Assembly: GCA_013373515.1 (NCBI GenBank) | Contig: JABXHR010000123.1 | Coordinates: 1 to 42,666 of the forward strand | Length of the DNA: 42,666 nucleotides | DNA from: Gammaproteobacteria bacterium | GTDB lineage: Bacteria; Pseudomonadota; Gammaproteobacteria; JABXHR01 | Reading direction: 5' to 3' | In this document: piece by piece, positions 8,683-17,594 of the stretch | Numbering within the stretch: the first letter of the stretch is position 1 | Layout of the letters: each line of letters begins with the position of its first letter | Position numbers and translations under genes: made by a program | The notes under the pieces: generated by a model | What the model was told of the DNA's origin: nothing | What the model saw: only the letters and a program-made list of their open reading frames with translations | Databases searched by the model: none

Positions 8683-10039
8683 TGCGCGCTCACTCAAGCA
8701 AACTTTGGTGCTGGGTAGCCTGCTGATAGTGGCGGGTATCTGGGCGGGCGCGCTATGGCTAAGCTATCAACGCGCCGCCGCACAAATCGAGCAATTGATG
8801 GACGCCCATCTAGCCCAATCGGCAGGGCTGCTGCTTTCACAGCTCAATGACGATCTCGATGACGACGACTTGGATTTATCCGCCTTTCGGATGCGTGCGC
8901 CGTTGGCGGTACAGGTGGCTTATCAAGTGTTCGATGAAGACGAGCTACTGATACGCTCTTCCAACGCGCCGCGCCAGGCGATGTCGAGACGACAGGGGTT
9001 CGATCACGTCGAAATCGACGGCAGCGTTTGGCGCGTTTTCACCCAGCGCCACCCCTATGAAGACGAGCTCAGCTTGAGCATTGCCGAGCATGCTGATGCG
9101 CGTGCCGATTTGCTAGACGCAATAATGCGCACCCAATTTTGGCCGATGCTAATTGCACTGCCCATCGTGGGGATCTTGCTGTTATTGTTGATCAATCGGG
9201 GATTCAAGCCCCTACAACGCGTGGCCGACGAGCTGGCTGCTCGTCGGCCTGATCAATTGACTTCGATCCAGCTTGCCGTGCCGAGTGAGCTTGCACCTGT
9301 GATTGAGCGAATCAATGGTTTATTCAGTCAAATCAACGCAATGCTCACCCGCGAAAGACGCTTTACCGCAGACGCAGCACACGAACTCAAAACACCACTG
9401 GCGGGTATCAAAGCACAACTGCAAGTTGCAGAGCGCCTCAGCGTCACCGGTGGCAATACCGCCGAACCTATCAATAAAGCGCTCAGAGCCACCAACCATA
9501 CTATCGCTCTCAGCGAGAAATTGCTGACGCTGTCCAAGCTCGACGCCGGTGCGTTTTCATTGACGATGCAGCCGGTTTCGCCAATTATCGAGGCAGTTGT
9601 CGACGAACTGGACTATGAGCGCCAAAGCCACGATGCGCAAATCAAAACACAGCTAGATCCGAGCATAGAGCTTCCCATTGAACCCACCCTCTTCGCCGCC
9701 ATGGTGCGAAACCTAATCGTCAATGCATGGCGTCACAATCAAACACCCGTTACGGTCAACATTGTGTTGAGCACACGGCCGGATGGTGTTCAGTTGACCA
9801 TTGGCGATGATGGCCAAGGCGTCTCGAACGAGGAAATTGAACACCTGACAGAGCGGTTCTATCGCGTAAACCATGACCAAGCAGCCACCAGCGGGCTAGG
9901 ATTATCGATTGTGGCGGGAATTGCTTCGCTGCATCAGGCCGCATTGACATTCCGGCAAAGCGATACCGCAGGTTTAGAGGTCGGGCTCTACTTCCAGGCC
10001 AAGTGCGATTCGGCCCTACACCAACCCCTCTGCAATTAG
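8672..10039 (+). CDS. Sensor histidine kinase (QseC-like)
   Basis: About 455 residues if translated from the TTG at 8672, which overlaps the regulator gene by 11 bases; no ATG is available before the first membrane helix. TM1 (TLVLGSLLIVAGIWAGALWL), a periplasmic region of about 130 residues rich in Asp and Glu, TM2 (FWPMLIALPIVGILLLLLI), a HAMP-like linker, H-box (ADAAHELKTPLAG), N-box (VRNLIVNAW) and G-boxes (GDDGQGVS, GLGLSIV) are all present. It senses an unknown periplasmic or membrane cue and partners the regulator. The 3' end overlaps the convergent AEC gene by 24 bases. Confidence 0.9.
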   Translation: MNTNARSLKQTLVLGSLLIVAGIWAGALWLSYQRAAAQIEQLMDAHLAQSAGLLLSQLNDDLDDDDLDLSAFRMRAPLAVQVAYQVFDEDELLIRSSNAPRQAMSRRQGFDHVEIDGSVWRVFTQRHPYEDELSLSIAEHADARADLLDAIMRTQFWPMLIALPIVGILLLLLINRGFKPLQRVADELAARRPDQLTSIQLAVPSELAPVIERINGLFSQINAMLTRERRFTADAAHELKTPLAGIKAQLQVAERLSVTGGNTAEPINKALRATNHTIALSEKLLTLSKLDAGAFSLTMQPVSPIIEAVVDELDYERQSHDAQIKTQLDPSIELPIEPTLFAAMVRNLIVNAWRHNQTPVTVNIVLSTRPDGVQLTIGDDGQGVSNEEIEHLTERFYRVNHDQAATSGLGLSIVAGIASLHQAALTFRQSDTAGLEVGLYFQAKCDSALHQPLCN

Positions 10040-10948
10040 ATATAACACCAAAGTCACCGATATAGAGGCGAGCACAGTTCCGAGTAACACAATGGTCGAT
10101 GCACGCGCCACGTAGGTGTCGTAGAACTGCGCTAGCACAAAAATATTGAGCGCTGGCGGCAAAGCGGCCATCAATACCGCTGTCTGCAACCAGATAGGAT
10201 CAAAGCCGCCAATCCAGTGCATCACCACAAAAATTAGCAACGGATGTAACACCATTTTCAGCACAAGTAACACCGCCACATCGGCGGTGCGGCGACTGGC
10301 GGTCTGTTGTGCAATCACCACGCCCATCGTAAATAGCGCCGCCGGGGCTGCGGAGTTTTTGAGGTTGTCGAGGATTTGATCAATGGCGGTTGGCACGGGC
10401 AATTCGATAAACGCAGCCGCAATTCCAGCAGCGCTCGCCAAAATAAAAGGGTGGAGCAATACCTTCTTCGTCAACACCGACACAATTGACTCTTGATTGC
10501 CGCTGCCCAGTGCCATCAATATCGGCACCAGCGTAAAAAGCAATGCGTTGTCAAAGCACAGAATTAGTGCGGTGGGCACAACGGCCGCTTCACCCAGTGC
10601 GGCCAAGGTCAATGCCGGCCCCATATAACCGATATTGGAATAAGCACCTGCCAGCGCCTGAATCGTCGCCGTACGCATGTCACTGGCGAACACTAGGCGC
10701 ACCAACACAAATCCCAAGACAAAAACCAAGGCCGTCGTGCCGGTTGCGGTGGCGACAAATTTGAAATTGGTGAGCTGCTCAACCGGTGTTTTGCGCAGAA
10801 TCTGAAAAAATAGCGCTGGCAGCGCCACGTACATAATAAAAAACTGCATCCACGCTAGGCCGTCGAGCCCAATGCGCCGTACCTTAGCCGACAGCCAACC
10901 GATCAACACCAACCCAAACAAGGGCAGTGACATATTCAAAACATCCAA
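10016..10948 (-). CDS. AEC-family transporter (auxin efflux carrier family)
   Basis: About 310 residues with ten hydrophobic helices. I choose the TTG at 10948 as the start: GGAG lies 7 bases upstream, and the product begins DVLNMSLPLFGLVLIGWLSA, the usual N-terminus of this family. An ATG at 10933 is the alternative. AEC carriers move small organic anions and related solutes; substrate unknown here. The start lies just after the soxR stop on the same strand, suggesting co-transcription with this redox sensor. The N- and C-terminal five-helix halves are both intact. Confidence 0.85.
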   Translation of the reverse strand: MDVLNMSLPLFGLVLIGWLSAKVRRIGLDGLAWMQFFIMYVALPALFFQILRKTPVEQLTNFKFVATATGTTALVFVLGFVLVRLVFASDMRTATIQALAGAYSNIGYMGPALTLAALGEAAVVPTALILCFDNALLFTLVPILMALGSGNQESIVSVLTKKVLLHPFILASAAGIAAAFIELPVPTAIDQILDNLKNSAAPAALFTMGVVIAQQTASRRTADVAVLLVLKMVLHPLLIFVVMHWIGGFDPIWLQTAVLMAALPPALNIFVLAQFYDTYVARASTIVLLGTVLASISVTLVLYLIAEGLV

Positions 10949-10952
10949 GACA

Positions 10953-11375
10953 TCACTCCAAATGCGGACCCGGGCCCAGCTGAGCCGCGTGATCCTCTGC
11001 ATTATAGAGCGTGCAATGCTCCAAACTCAGACATCCACAGCGCATGCAGCCGGTTAATGCGGACTTCATGCGCTCTAGATCCGTAATTCTTCTGTCAATG
11101 TCCACTGAAAACTCGGCACTAAGCTTGGCCCAATCCTGTATCGTGGGTGTCCTGTGATCCGGCAAAGTCGACAATACAGCCTGTATGCGCCGCAATGAAA
11201 AACCCAATTGCTGAGCAATTAAAATAAAAGAAACACGGCGAATGGCACTGCGCAGAAACACGCGATGACCGCTAGCATCGCGCTCGGCGTGAATGAGACC
11301 TTTGGACTCATAAAAGCGAAGGGTCGCCAAACTGACGCCGGTGCGCGCCGAAATTTCACCGATTTTGAGATGCAA
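10953..11375 (-). CDS. soxR: SoxR-type redox-sensing MerR-family regulator
   Basis: A 140-residue protein with an N-terminal MerR DNA-binding region (KIGEISARTGVSLATLRFYE), a dimerisation helix (about 80-108), and the SoxR iron-sulfur motif C-x2-C-x-C-x5-C (Cys110, Cys113, Cys115, Cys121). This motif holds a [2Fe-2S] cluster oxidised by redox-cycling compounds. The start is a TTG preceded by AGGA at 8 bases; no ATG is available there. The following AEC carrier gene starts within a few bases, so SoxR may control a carrier. I saw no clear SoxR operator upstream. Confidence 0.9.
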   Translation of the reverse strand: MHLKIGEISARTGVSLATLRFYESKGLIHAERDASGHRVFLRSAIRRVSFILIAQQLGFSLRRIQAVLSTLPDHRTPTIQDWAKLSAEFSVDIDRRITDLERMKSALTGCMRCGCLSLEHCTLYNAEDHAAQLGPGPHLE

Positions 11376-11474
11376 CGTCTTGTCCTATTGGTCAATTCAG
11401 CGGGTAGGCTGCGTCAACAAGACTGACGTCGTCAATGGCAAACTACCCCTGAGTGAGGCAGCTTGAGTGGCATA

Positions 11475-12437
11475 TCAACTCTTGGCGTGAAAATCCGTGA
11501 TGGTCACAGTCATATCAACGGTGCACGCCATTTCACCCTCTGCCGAGGCGACACACCAAAACTTATAGATATCGCCTTCAATGTGTCTTGGCTCAGAGAT
11601 CGTGATCTCTAGCTGCTTATCTCCGAGCGGTAGCGTGCCGGTGCCGACAATTGCATGCGTAATGCTAAACGACTTGTTAGGACGGCCATCAACATGTAGC
11701 GCAAAACGACCACAGGCACGACAAACCGCAAACAATACGACCGATAAAGGCGAGGCTGGCACCGAATCAAAATGACCTAAACAGCCGAAATCACCAAGCG
11801 GACCATAAGTCGCCGTGAGCTCGTGATCCGATACCAATACGTTATCAATGGCCGGCAACTGATCATACGGGTTGGTCGAATATGAGCGACGTTCAAAATT
11901 TTCTTTGCTGAAAATTCGCTTAAACACACCCTCTGAAATAATTGAAAACGTGCAATCGAGGCGGTGAATGGCATTGCCGTCATCATCCCAGGTATAACCA
12001 AAACCCTTTGCGGAGCGTTTTTCTTGAACAGAGAGTTGTGCACTAACATTGAGCGCCGTCGACTGGCTCGACGCGTCTGCACCAGACAAGCGTGTCAACT
12101 CAGCTGCCGTAACAAGGTAGTACTCCTTCTTCGAGGGCTGCCTGACCTTCCCCAATAATGCCGACAATAAGATGGCGACATGCCGCCCTGTTTCGGAGGA
12201 GACCATCGGGCCGTTTTCAAGACCCAATGGATATTGCGCATCCACTCTTGCAGTTAAACCACCATCCTCTGTTTCATGCACTGCCGAGAAATCGACATAG
12301 GGCGGACTAACATCGAGCCAGCTGTACACTTCATTGAGATCCAGACCTAAGCGCTCTGGGTTACTTAATTGATGATCAAAAAACAGTTTCACTGATTTAT
12401 CGTCGTTATAGTTATGGTTAAGAATTATTTTAACCAT
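11475..12437 (-). CDS. Uncharacterised protein, possible double hot-dog fold
   Basis: About 320 residues; no family recognised with confidence. The start at MVKIILNHNY (12437) has a GGA about 7 bases upstream and is preferred over an ATG four codons earlier. There is no signal peptide or membrane helix. Two halves look alike in layout: strand-rich stretches with a helix after PMVSSETGRHVAILLSAL and, in the second half, after CLGHFDSVPASPLSVVLFAV. The latter vaguely recalls the HFP-x-FP-x-MPG motif of FabZ-like hot-dog dehydratases. Transcribed after the chemoreceptor-like gene. Structure prediction would settle the fold. Confidence 0.55.
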   Translation of the reverse strand: MVKIILNHNYNDDKSVKLFFDHQLSNPERLGLDLNEVYSWLDVSPPYVDFSAVHETEDGGLTARVDAQYPLGLENGPMVSSETGRHVAILLSALLGKVRQPSKKEYYLVTAAELTRLSGADASSQSTALNVSAQLSVQEKRSAKGFGYTWDDDGNAIHRLDCTFSIISEGVFKRIFSKENFERRSYSTNPYDQLPAIDNVLVSDHELTATYGPLGDFGCLGHFDSVPASPLSVVLFAVCRACGRFALHVDGRPNKSFSITHAIVGTGTLPLGDKQLEITISEPRHIEGDIYKFWCVASAEGEMACTVDMTVTITDFHAKS

Positions 12438-12603
12438 AGTGGTTTCCATTACAACAGCTAAGTAACCAACAATACATGTTTATTCAGTTAACGAACGGAA
12501 CTAGAAGTGTTTTTTCCTTTGAAAATCAGCAGGCTAAATTCAAGACCAAATCTCAAAAACAATTTTGCCCAACGCTTAAATTTTCGGCGCTTTTAAGCCA
12601 GCG

Positions 12604-14031
12604 TCAGCCAGCCAATTTGTCAGCCAAATTAATCAATACGCGGTTGCCCTCTGAAAGTGAAGATGAGTGCATGCGAACGTCAGCACCGAGCTCTGTCACA
12701 TACTCGACGCAACTAACCGTTTCATGGTGCTTCGCCAGAAATGCCTTCAGATCTTCATCACGGTTAACAATGTCCGACATAATCGCATCAATCTCCTGAT
12801 TAATCGTTCCACTGTTGCGATGCATATCATCGAGGTGCGTAGAGGTACCTTCCACCAAATGAGTAACCGTTTCAATCGCCTGACGAGTTAAGCCAATGCG
12901 TTCTCTGATGGCGTCTGTGCTTTGTCTATTTCGATGGGCAAGCTGACGAACCTCTTGGGCAACAACAGCAAACCCTGCAGCGCCCTCGCCAGCACGTGAG
13001 GATTCAATCGATGCATTCAACGAAAGCAGATGTGTTTTTGCAGATATCTCATTAAGCTCTTGAATAGATTGAAAAATTTCATCTGCTGCTTTCTGAGCCA
13101 GGTTGACTGCCTGCACGATTTCAGAGACGTTTTTCTCACTTTCTGCAATTTGCTTGGCCGACAAATCGACATGACCACCGATGGCTTCCAAGCGCTGACG
13201 ATTCACACCAAACTCTGTGCTGATCTCGGCAATCGTCTCATGCGCTGATCGCGCTGAGGCATGCATCTGCTTAGTCGCCATATCAAGCCGTACCGATAGA
13301 TTTTCAAATGAATCACCGGTTTGATTGATCTTGATTGCAATATTTCGTGCATGGCGCGAGTGGACCTTCATCGCATCGAGCAGTAGCCTTGTCTCCTCAG
13401 ATTTCTGCTGACGTACGAGGCTTTCACGTTTCAAATCACGATTGATTTGGTCAAGGTCTTGGTAGAACTGATCTGTACCCCATTGCATCAGAAACACCAG
13501 CACAGTGAGCACGGGAAACAACCCAAGCTCGATGATTAATTCCAACAGCGCGATATTTTCGACGTGGATGGTTGAGCCCAACCCGATATAGGCCGCAACT
13601 GGTTCGATTGAGGCCCAGAGCAACACACCAAGCAAAAACGCAACAATTCCTCTGCGCCAGCCCAAAACCCAAGTTACCGCAATTGGCCAACCCACAAGAT
13701 ACAAGTTGGCCGCATCAGTATACGGCTGCAACAGCAGGATCGAGGTCAGGATGGCAGAGCACGCAGAAAATGCTGAGATATATTCTTGAATTCTCAAAGA
13801 GAACGTCTGCGCGAGAAACGCCGCCACCATCAATAGGAACATACAGGCTAGCAATCCGGTTGCCACTGAATACAACCCAAGCAACGCGTAACTGGCTGCA
13901 AACAACACACAAGATGCAACGACGACCACGTTCAAGGCAATCACTGCCAAGGAGCGACGAATCAGCTCAGAGGAACGTCTATCCAACGTCCTTTTCAGCC
14001 GCTCCTTTTTTCCGAATACTCCCGACAGCAT
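12604..14031 (-). CDS. Methyl-accepting chemotaxis-like transducer with polytopic membrane domain
   Basis: A 475-residue protein. The N-terminal ~190 residues contain about six membrane helices and almost no periplasmic domain, unlike classical chemoreceptors with a ligand domain between two helices. A coiled coil follows, then a signalling domain whose hairpin tip (LLSLNASIESSRAGEGAAGFAVVAQEVRQ) matches the MCP consensus, including the AGEG and VAxEVR motifs. No HAMP recognised. It lies between PseC and the unknown gene; pseudaminic acid often modifies flagellin, so a motility link is plausible but unproven. Confidence 0.85.
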   Translation of the reverse strand: MLSGVFGKKERLKRTLDRRSSELIRRSLAVIALNVVVVASCVLFAASYALLGLYSVATGLLACMFLLMVAAFLAQTFSLRIQEYISAFSACSAILTSILLLQPYTDAANLYLVGWPIAVTWVLGWRRGIVAFLLGVLLWASIEPVAAYIGLGSTIHVENIALLELIIELGLFPVLTVLVFLMQWGTDQFYQDLDQINRDLKRESLVRQQKSEETRLLLDAMKVHSRHARNIAIKINQTGDSFENLSVRLDMATKQMHASARSAHETIAEISTEFGVNRQRLEAIGGHVDLSAKQIAESEKNVSEIVQAVNLAQKAADEIFQSIQELNEISAKTHLLSLNASIESSRAGEGAAGFAVVAQEVRQLAHRNRQSTDAIRERIGLTRQAIETVTHLVEGTSTHLDDMHRNSGTINQEIDAIMSDIVNRDEDLKAFLAKHHETVSCVEYVTELGADVRMHSSSLSEGNRVLINLADKLAG

Positions 14032-14172
14032 GTATGCGCTCTGGTTTAACTCAATTGTGGTCTATGTCGGTGGGTAGCGGCGACCCAAGCTGAATAATTG
14101 ATTAAACAATGGCGATAACGTGACGCAGCGCAATGTAGTGGACGAATTTAGAGGATAAGTACGACCCGATGC

Positions 14173-15306
14173 TCACCAGTCAAACCGCGTCAGACAGCCA
14201 ATGATCCGCTCCATAGCATCATCAGACAGCTCAGCAAACAACGGAAGACTCAACGCAGCGCTGTAATGATTTTCCGCATTTGGAACGTCGGCACCGATGG
14301 CATAAAAAGGCTGCACTGCCACAGGAATATAATGCACATTGACATCAATACCCTGCCGCTTCAGATGTTGGTACAGCAACTCGCGCCGTGTCGCCGACTT
14401 CACACGGATTACATAAAGATGCCATGCGCTATCGGCTGAAAATACGGGCAAGCACAAAGGCAAATCCACCAAGGCATCACGGTATTGAGACGCCAAAGCG
14501 ATACGCTTCGAAATAAATCCATCCAGCTTACGCAACTGACTAATCCCAAGCGCTGCATGGATATCAGACATCCGATAGTTAAATCCAAGCACCTGCTGCT
14601 CGTAGTACCAAGGGCCGTCATCGCGGTTCATTTTCTGGCGGTCACGGGTGATACCGTGGCTTCGAAACAGCTGCATGCGCTCGGCTAATTGCGGGCAATT
14701 GGTCATCGCCATGCCGCCTTCACCACTGGTAATCGACTTGACTGGGTGAAAGCTAAAACAGGTAATTACACTGTATTGACAACAGCCGACCGGACGCCCT
14801 TGGTAGTGCCCGCCAAGGGCATGCGCAGCATCTTCGATGATAGCAATATCATATGACGCGGCCAACGCTGCGATCTGCTGCATATCTGCGCTCGCGCCAG
14901 CCATATGCACCACTATCAATGCCTTAGGCAGCGTGCCGACCCTCGCGGCCTCATACAGTTTTGCCGCTAAGCACGACACACTCATATTGAAAGTATCTGG
15001 ATCAATATCGACAAAATCGACTTCCGCCCCACAATACAGCGCAGCATTTGCGGACGCGACAAAAGAGATTGGCGAGGTCCAGACACGATCGCCCGGCCCG
15101 ATCTCTAGCGCCAGACAAGCGACATGTAATGCCGCTGTGCCACTACTCACCGCAATCCCGTACTTGGCGCCAACATACTGCGTCACGGCCGCCTCAAACT
15201 CCGGCACCTTGCTACCTTGAGTAAGGAAGTCAGATTTTAGGACTTCAACAACTGCATCGATATCATCTTGATCGATGCACTGCCTCGAATAGGGAATACG
15301 CTTCAA
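14173..15306 (-). CDS. pseC: UDP-4-amino-4,6-dideoxy-N-acetyl-beta-L-altrosamine transaminase
   Basis: A DegT/DnrJ/EryC1 PLP aminotransferase of about 377 residues. I choose the TTG at 15306, which overlaps the pseB stop (GTTGA); the ATG at 15339 lies inside pseB. Motifs: SDFLTQGSKVPEFE near the N-terminus, SSGTAALHVA (cofactor phosphate), IIEDAAHALGG (Asp at the PLP ring), and the catalytic Lys in FSFHPVKSITSGEGG. It makes the second intermediate of CMP-pseudaminic acid synthesis in the cytoplasm. Directly downstream of pseB; later pathway genes are not in the window. Confidence 0.9.
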   Translation of the reverse strand: MKRIPYSRQCIDQDDIDAVVEVLKSDFLTQGSKVPEFEAAVTQYVGAKYGIAVSSGTAALHVACLALEIGPGDRVWTSPISFVASANAALYCGAEVDFVDIDPDTFNMSVSCLAAKLYEAARVGTLPKALIVVHMAGASADMQQIAALAASYDIAIIEDAAHALGGHYQGRPVGCCQYSVITCFSFHPVKSITSGEGGMAMTNCPQLAERMQLFRSHGITRDRQKMNRDDGPWYYEQQVLGFNYRMSDIHAALGISQLRKLDGFISKRIALASQYRDALVDLPLCLPVFSADSAWHLYVIRVKSATRRELLYQHLKRQGIDVNVHYIPVAVQPFYAIGADVPNAENHYSAALSLPLFAELSDDAMERIIGCLTRFDW

Positions 15307-16298
15307 CCGCCGATTTCTCCCTCGTAATTGGCCAGCCATTGGCCAAATGCAGCATCCGTCATCCAGCGGTCGTTGCTCGCACTGTCGTAGACGAATCCAT
15401 TTGGCACTTTACGGCCATCCTTGATGCGTTTGGGGTCGGTGGCCCAACTGTTGATCGGTGGTAAGATTTTGTAGTAATCAGGGTATTCGTAGGTGTAATG
15501 CGAGTCTTCCTCGCTAACCATCTGCTCGTGCAGCTTCTCACCCGGGCGCATGCCGATGATCTTTTGCTCTGCGTCAGGGGCGATGGCACTGGCCAGCGAA
15601 GTGATTCTCATCGACGGAATCTTTTTGACATAAATCTCGCCGCCCACCATGTCTTCAAAGGCATGCCAAACCAGCTCGACGGCTTGGTCTAACGAAATCA
15701 TAAACCGCGTCATTCGAGTGTCGGTAATGGTCAACGTACCGCTTTGCCTTTGTCCAAGAAAAAACGGTATTACCGAGCCCCTTGACCCCATAACATTGCC
15801 ATAGCGAACCACGCCAAAACGCGTTCCGTGCTCACCCGAATAGGCATTGCTGGCCACAAATAGTTTGTCGGAACACAGCTTGGTTGCGCCGTATAAATTG
15901 ATTGGGCTGCTGGCCTTATCCGTCGACAACGCAACCACGCGGCGCACTCCTTGATCAATACAGGCATCGATCAAGTTCATTGCGCCATTGATGTTGGTTT
16001 TGATGCATTCAAATGGATTGTACTCAGCCGTGGGAACAATCTTGGTCGCCGCTGCGTGGATCACATAATCTACCCCGTCGAGCGCACGGTACATTCTGTC
16101 GCGATCTCGCACATCACCGATGAAGAAACGCACGCGACGGTCGCCGGCAAAACGCTTTGCCATCTCCCACTGCTTCATCTCATCGCGCGAAAATATGATC
16201 ACTTTCTTGGGTTGATATTTGGCCAGTGTCATGGGCAAAAATTTGTGCCCAAATGAACCGGTGCCGCCGGTAATCAGTAGCGTCTTATCTGAGAGCAT
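15303..16298 (-). CDS. pseB: UDP-N-acetylglucosamine 4,6-dehydratase (inverting)
   Basis: A 331-residue Rossmann-fold enzyme. The start is at MLSDKTLLITGGTGSFG (16298), with GGAG five bases upstream; an ATG 15 codons earlier lacks one. NAD-binding GGTGSFG, a catalytic region with STDKAS and LYGATK, and FSRDEMKQWEMA are typical of PseB/FlaA1. It removes water from UDP-GlcNAc with C5 inversion, the first step to pseudaminic acid. It heads the pseB-pseC pair, with its promoter in the AT-rich gap 16299-16709. Confidence 0.92.
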   Translation of the reverse strand: MLSDKTLLITGGTGSFGHKFLPMTLAKYQPKKVIIFSRDEMKQWEMAKRFAGDRRVRFFIGDVRDRDRMYRALDGVDYVIHAAATKIVPTAEYNPFECIKTNINGAMNLIDACIDQGVRRVVALSTDKASSPINLYGATKLCSDKLFVASNAYSGEHGTRFGVVRYGNVMGSRGSVIPFFLGQRQSGTLTITDTRMTRFMISLDQAVELVWHAFEDMVGGEIYVKKIPSMRITSLASAIAPDAEQKIIGMRPGEKLHEQMVSEEDSHYTYEYPDYYKILPPINSWATDPKRIKDGRKVPNGFVYDSASNDRWMTDAAFGQWLANYEGEIGG

Positions 16299-16709
16299 GG
16301 TTCTCCATCGATTTCGGGGCGCAAAAAAAGCGGCATTGAGCAAGGTTTACAACCCCCAAAGTATATGACCGCATAATCAGATAGCGACCCACAATTGATC
16401 AAAAACGAAATTTTGAAGTAATTTTTCCACAATACTGAGGCCTATCGACCAAAAATACCTTTGCTTTGCGCACACAATCTATTATTTTTTGCCAAATTAA
16501 TCTGCAATTTTGCACACCAAATAATCCCTACATCAAATTACAAGTCTTTGTATTTTATGCCAAAAAATATAAAAATAACACAACCTGACAAACCAACACA
16601 CCGCCAAATAGCTTTACTACAAGCCTACTCAAGATCTAGTGATAGCGCTTGTGACAACATTCGATTAATGTAGCGACATTTCATCGCTTATCTTCTGGAG
16701 TTTTCCACC
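16299..16709. other. AT-rich divergent intergenic region between pseB and purU
   Basis: About 410 bases with no convincing gene. It is much richer in A and T than its flanks, with many A and T runs. A 71-codon frame exists (16461-16673) but its composition and the lack of a Shine-Dalgarno argue against it. It should carry the promoters of pseB (leftward) and purU (rightward). The purU Shine-Dalgarno CTGGAG lies at 16695-16700. I see no clear riboswitch or terminator. Confidence 0.6.
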
Positions 16710-17594
16710 ATGTCCAACCACGTACTGACCGTTCAGTGCCCCACCCAACGCGGCGTTGTCGCAGCCATTGCCAGCTTTTTGGCCGAGAACGGATGCAACA
16801 TCACCGATTCAGCGCAATTCGATGACAGTGCGACCGGTCAGTTTTTTATGCGTGTGAGTTTTGCTTCTGAGAAAGGCGAAACCCGAAGCACCCTTGAGGA
16901 AGCCTTCACCAAAGTTGCCCAAAGCTTGGACATGACATTTTCGTTTCATAATTCGGACGAGCGCATGAAAGTCTTGTTGATGGTGTCGAACTTCGGGCAC
17001 TGCATCAATGACTTGCTGTATCGCTGGCGTATTGGCGGTTTGCCAATTGATATTGTCGCTGTCGTCTCAAATCACCACACATACCAAAAAGTTGTGGTCA
17101 ACCACGACATTCCTTTCCATCACATCAAAGTCACCAAAGAAAACAAGCCAGAGGCCGAAGCGCGATTGATGGCACTGGTCGATGAAACGGGTGCGGAGCT
17201 GGTGGTACTTGCACGCTATATGCAGGTGCTATCGGATGCATTTTGTGAAAAGATGTCGGGCAAAATCATCAACATTCACCACAGCTTCTTACCGAGTTTT
17301 AAGGGCGCAAACCCTTACAAACAAGCCTTTCAACGAGGTGTCAAGCTGATTGGGGCAACCGCTCACTACGTCACCGCCGATCTCGACGAAGGTCCAATTA
17401 TCGAACAAGACACGGTGCGCATTACGCATGCACAATCACCAGAAGATTATGTGAGTTTGGGTAGAGACGTTGAGGCCTCTGTATTGTCGCGCGCCATCCA
17501 TGCGCATATTCATCACCGAGTGTTCCTCAATGGCAACAAGACTATCGTCTTCCCTGCCAGCCCAGGCAGCTATGCAAGCGAACGAATGGGTTAA
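16710..17594 (+). CDS. purU: Formyltetrahydrofolate deformylase
   Basis: A 294-residue cytoplasmic enzyme hydrolysing 10-formyl-tetrahydrofolate to tetrahydrofolate and formate, which balances one-carbon pools and feeds PurT. An N-terminal ACT domain (LTVQCPTQRGVVAAIASFL, about 5-85) is followed by a formyltransferase domain with catalytic motifs NIHHSFLPSFKGANPY and TADLDEGPIIEQD. Normal length and order. The start follows a good CTGGAG. The 3' end overlaps the convergent GNAT gene by 4 bases. Confidence 0.95.
   Translation: MSNHVLTVQCPTQRGVVAAIASFLAENGCNITDSAQFDDSATGQFFMRVSFASEKGETRSTLEEAFTKVAQSLDMTFSFHNSDERMKVLLMVSNFGHCINDLLYRWRIGGLPIDIVAVVSNHHTYQKVVVNHDIPFHHIKVTKENKPEAEARLMALVDETGAELVVLARYMQVLSDAFCEKMSGKIINIHHSFLPSFKGANPYKQAFQRGVKLIGATAHYVTADLDEGPIIEQDTVRITHAQSPEDYVSLGRDVEASVLSRAIHAHIHHRVFLNGNKTIVFPASPGSYASERMG

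Noticed and set aside
11376-11474. A SoxR operator upstream of soxR
   Set aside because: I found no clear CCTCAAG-type palindrome with the long promoter spacer.
16461-16673. A 71-codon plus-strand frame in the AT-rich gap before purU
   Set aside because: No ribosome site, low-complexity AT-rich composition and no recognisable protein features.
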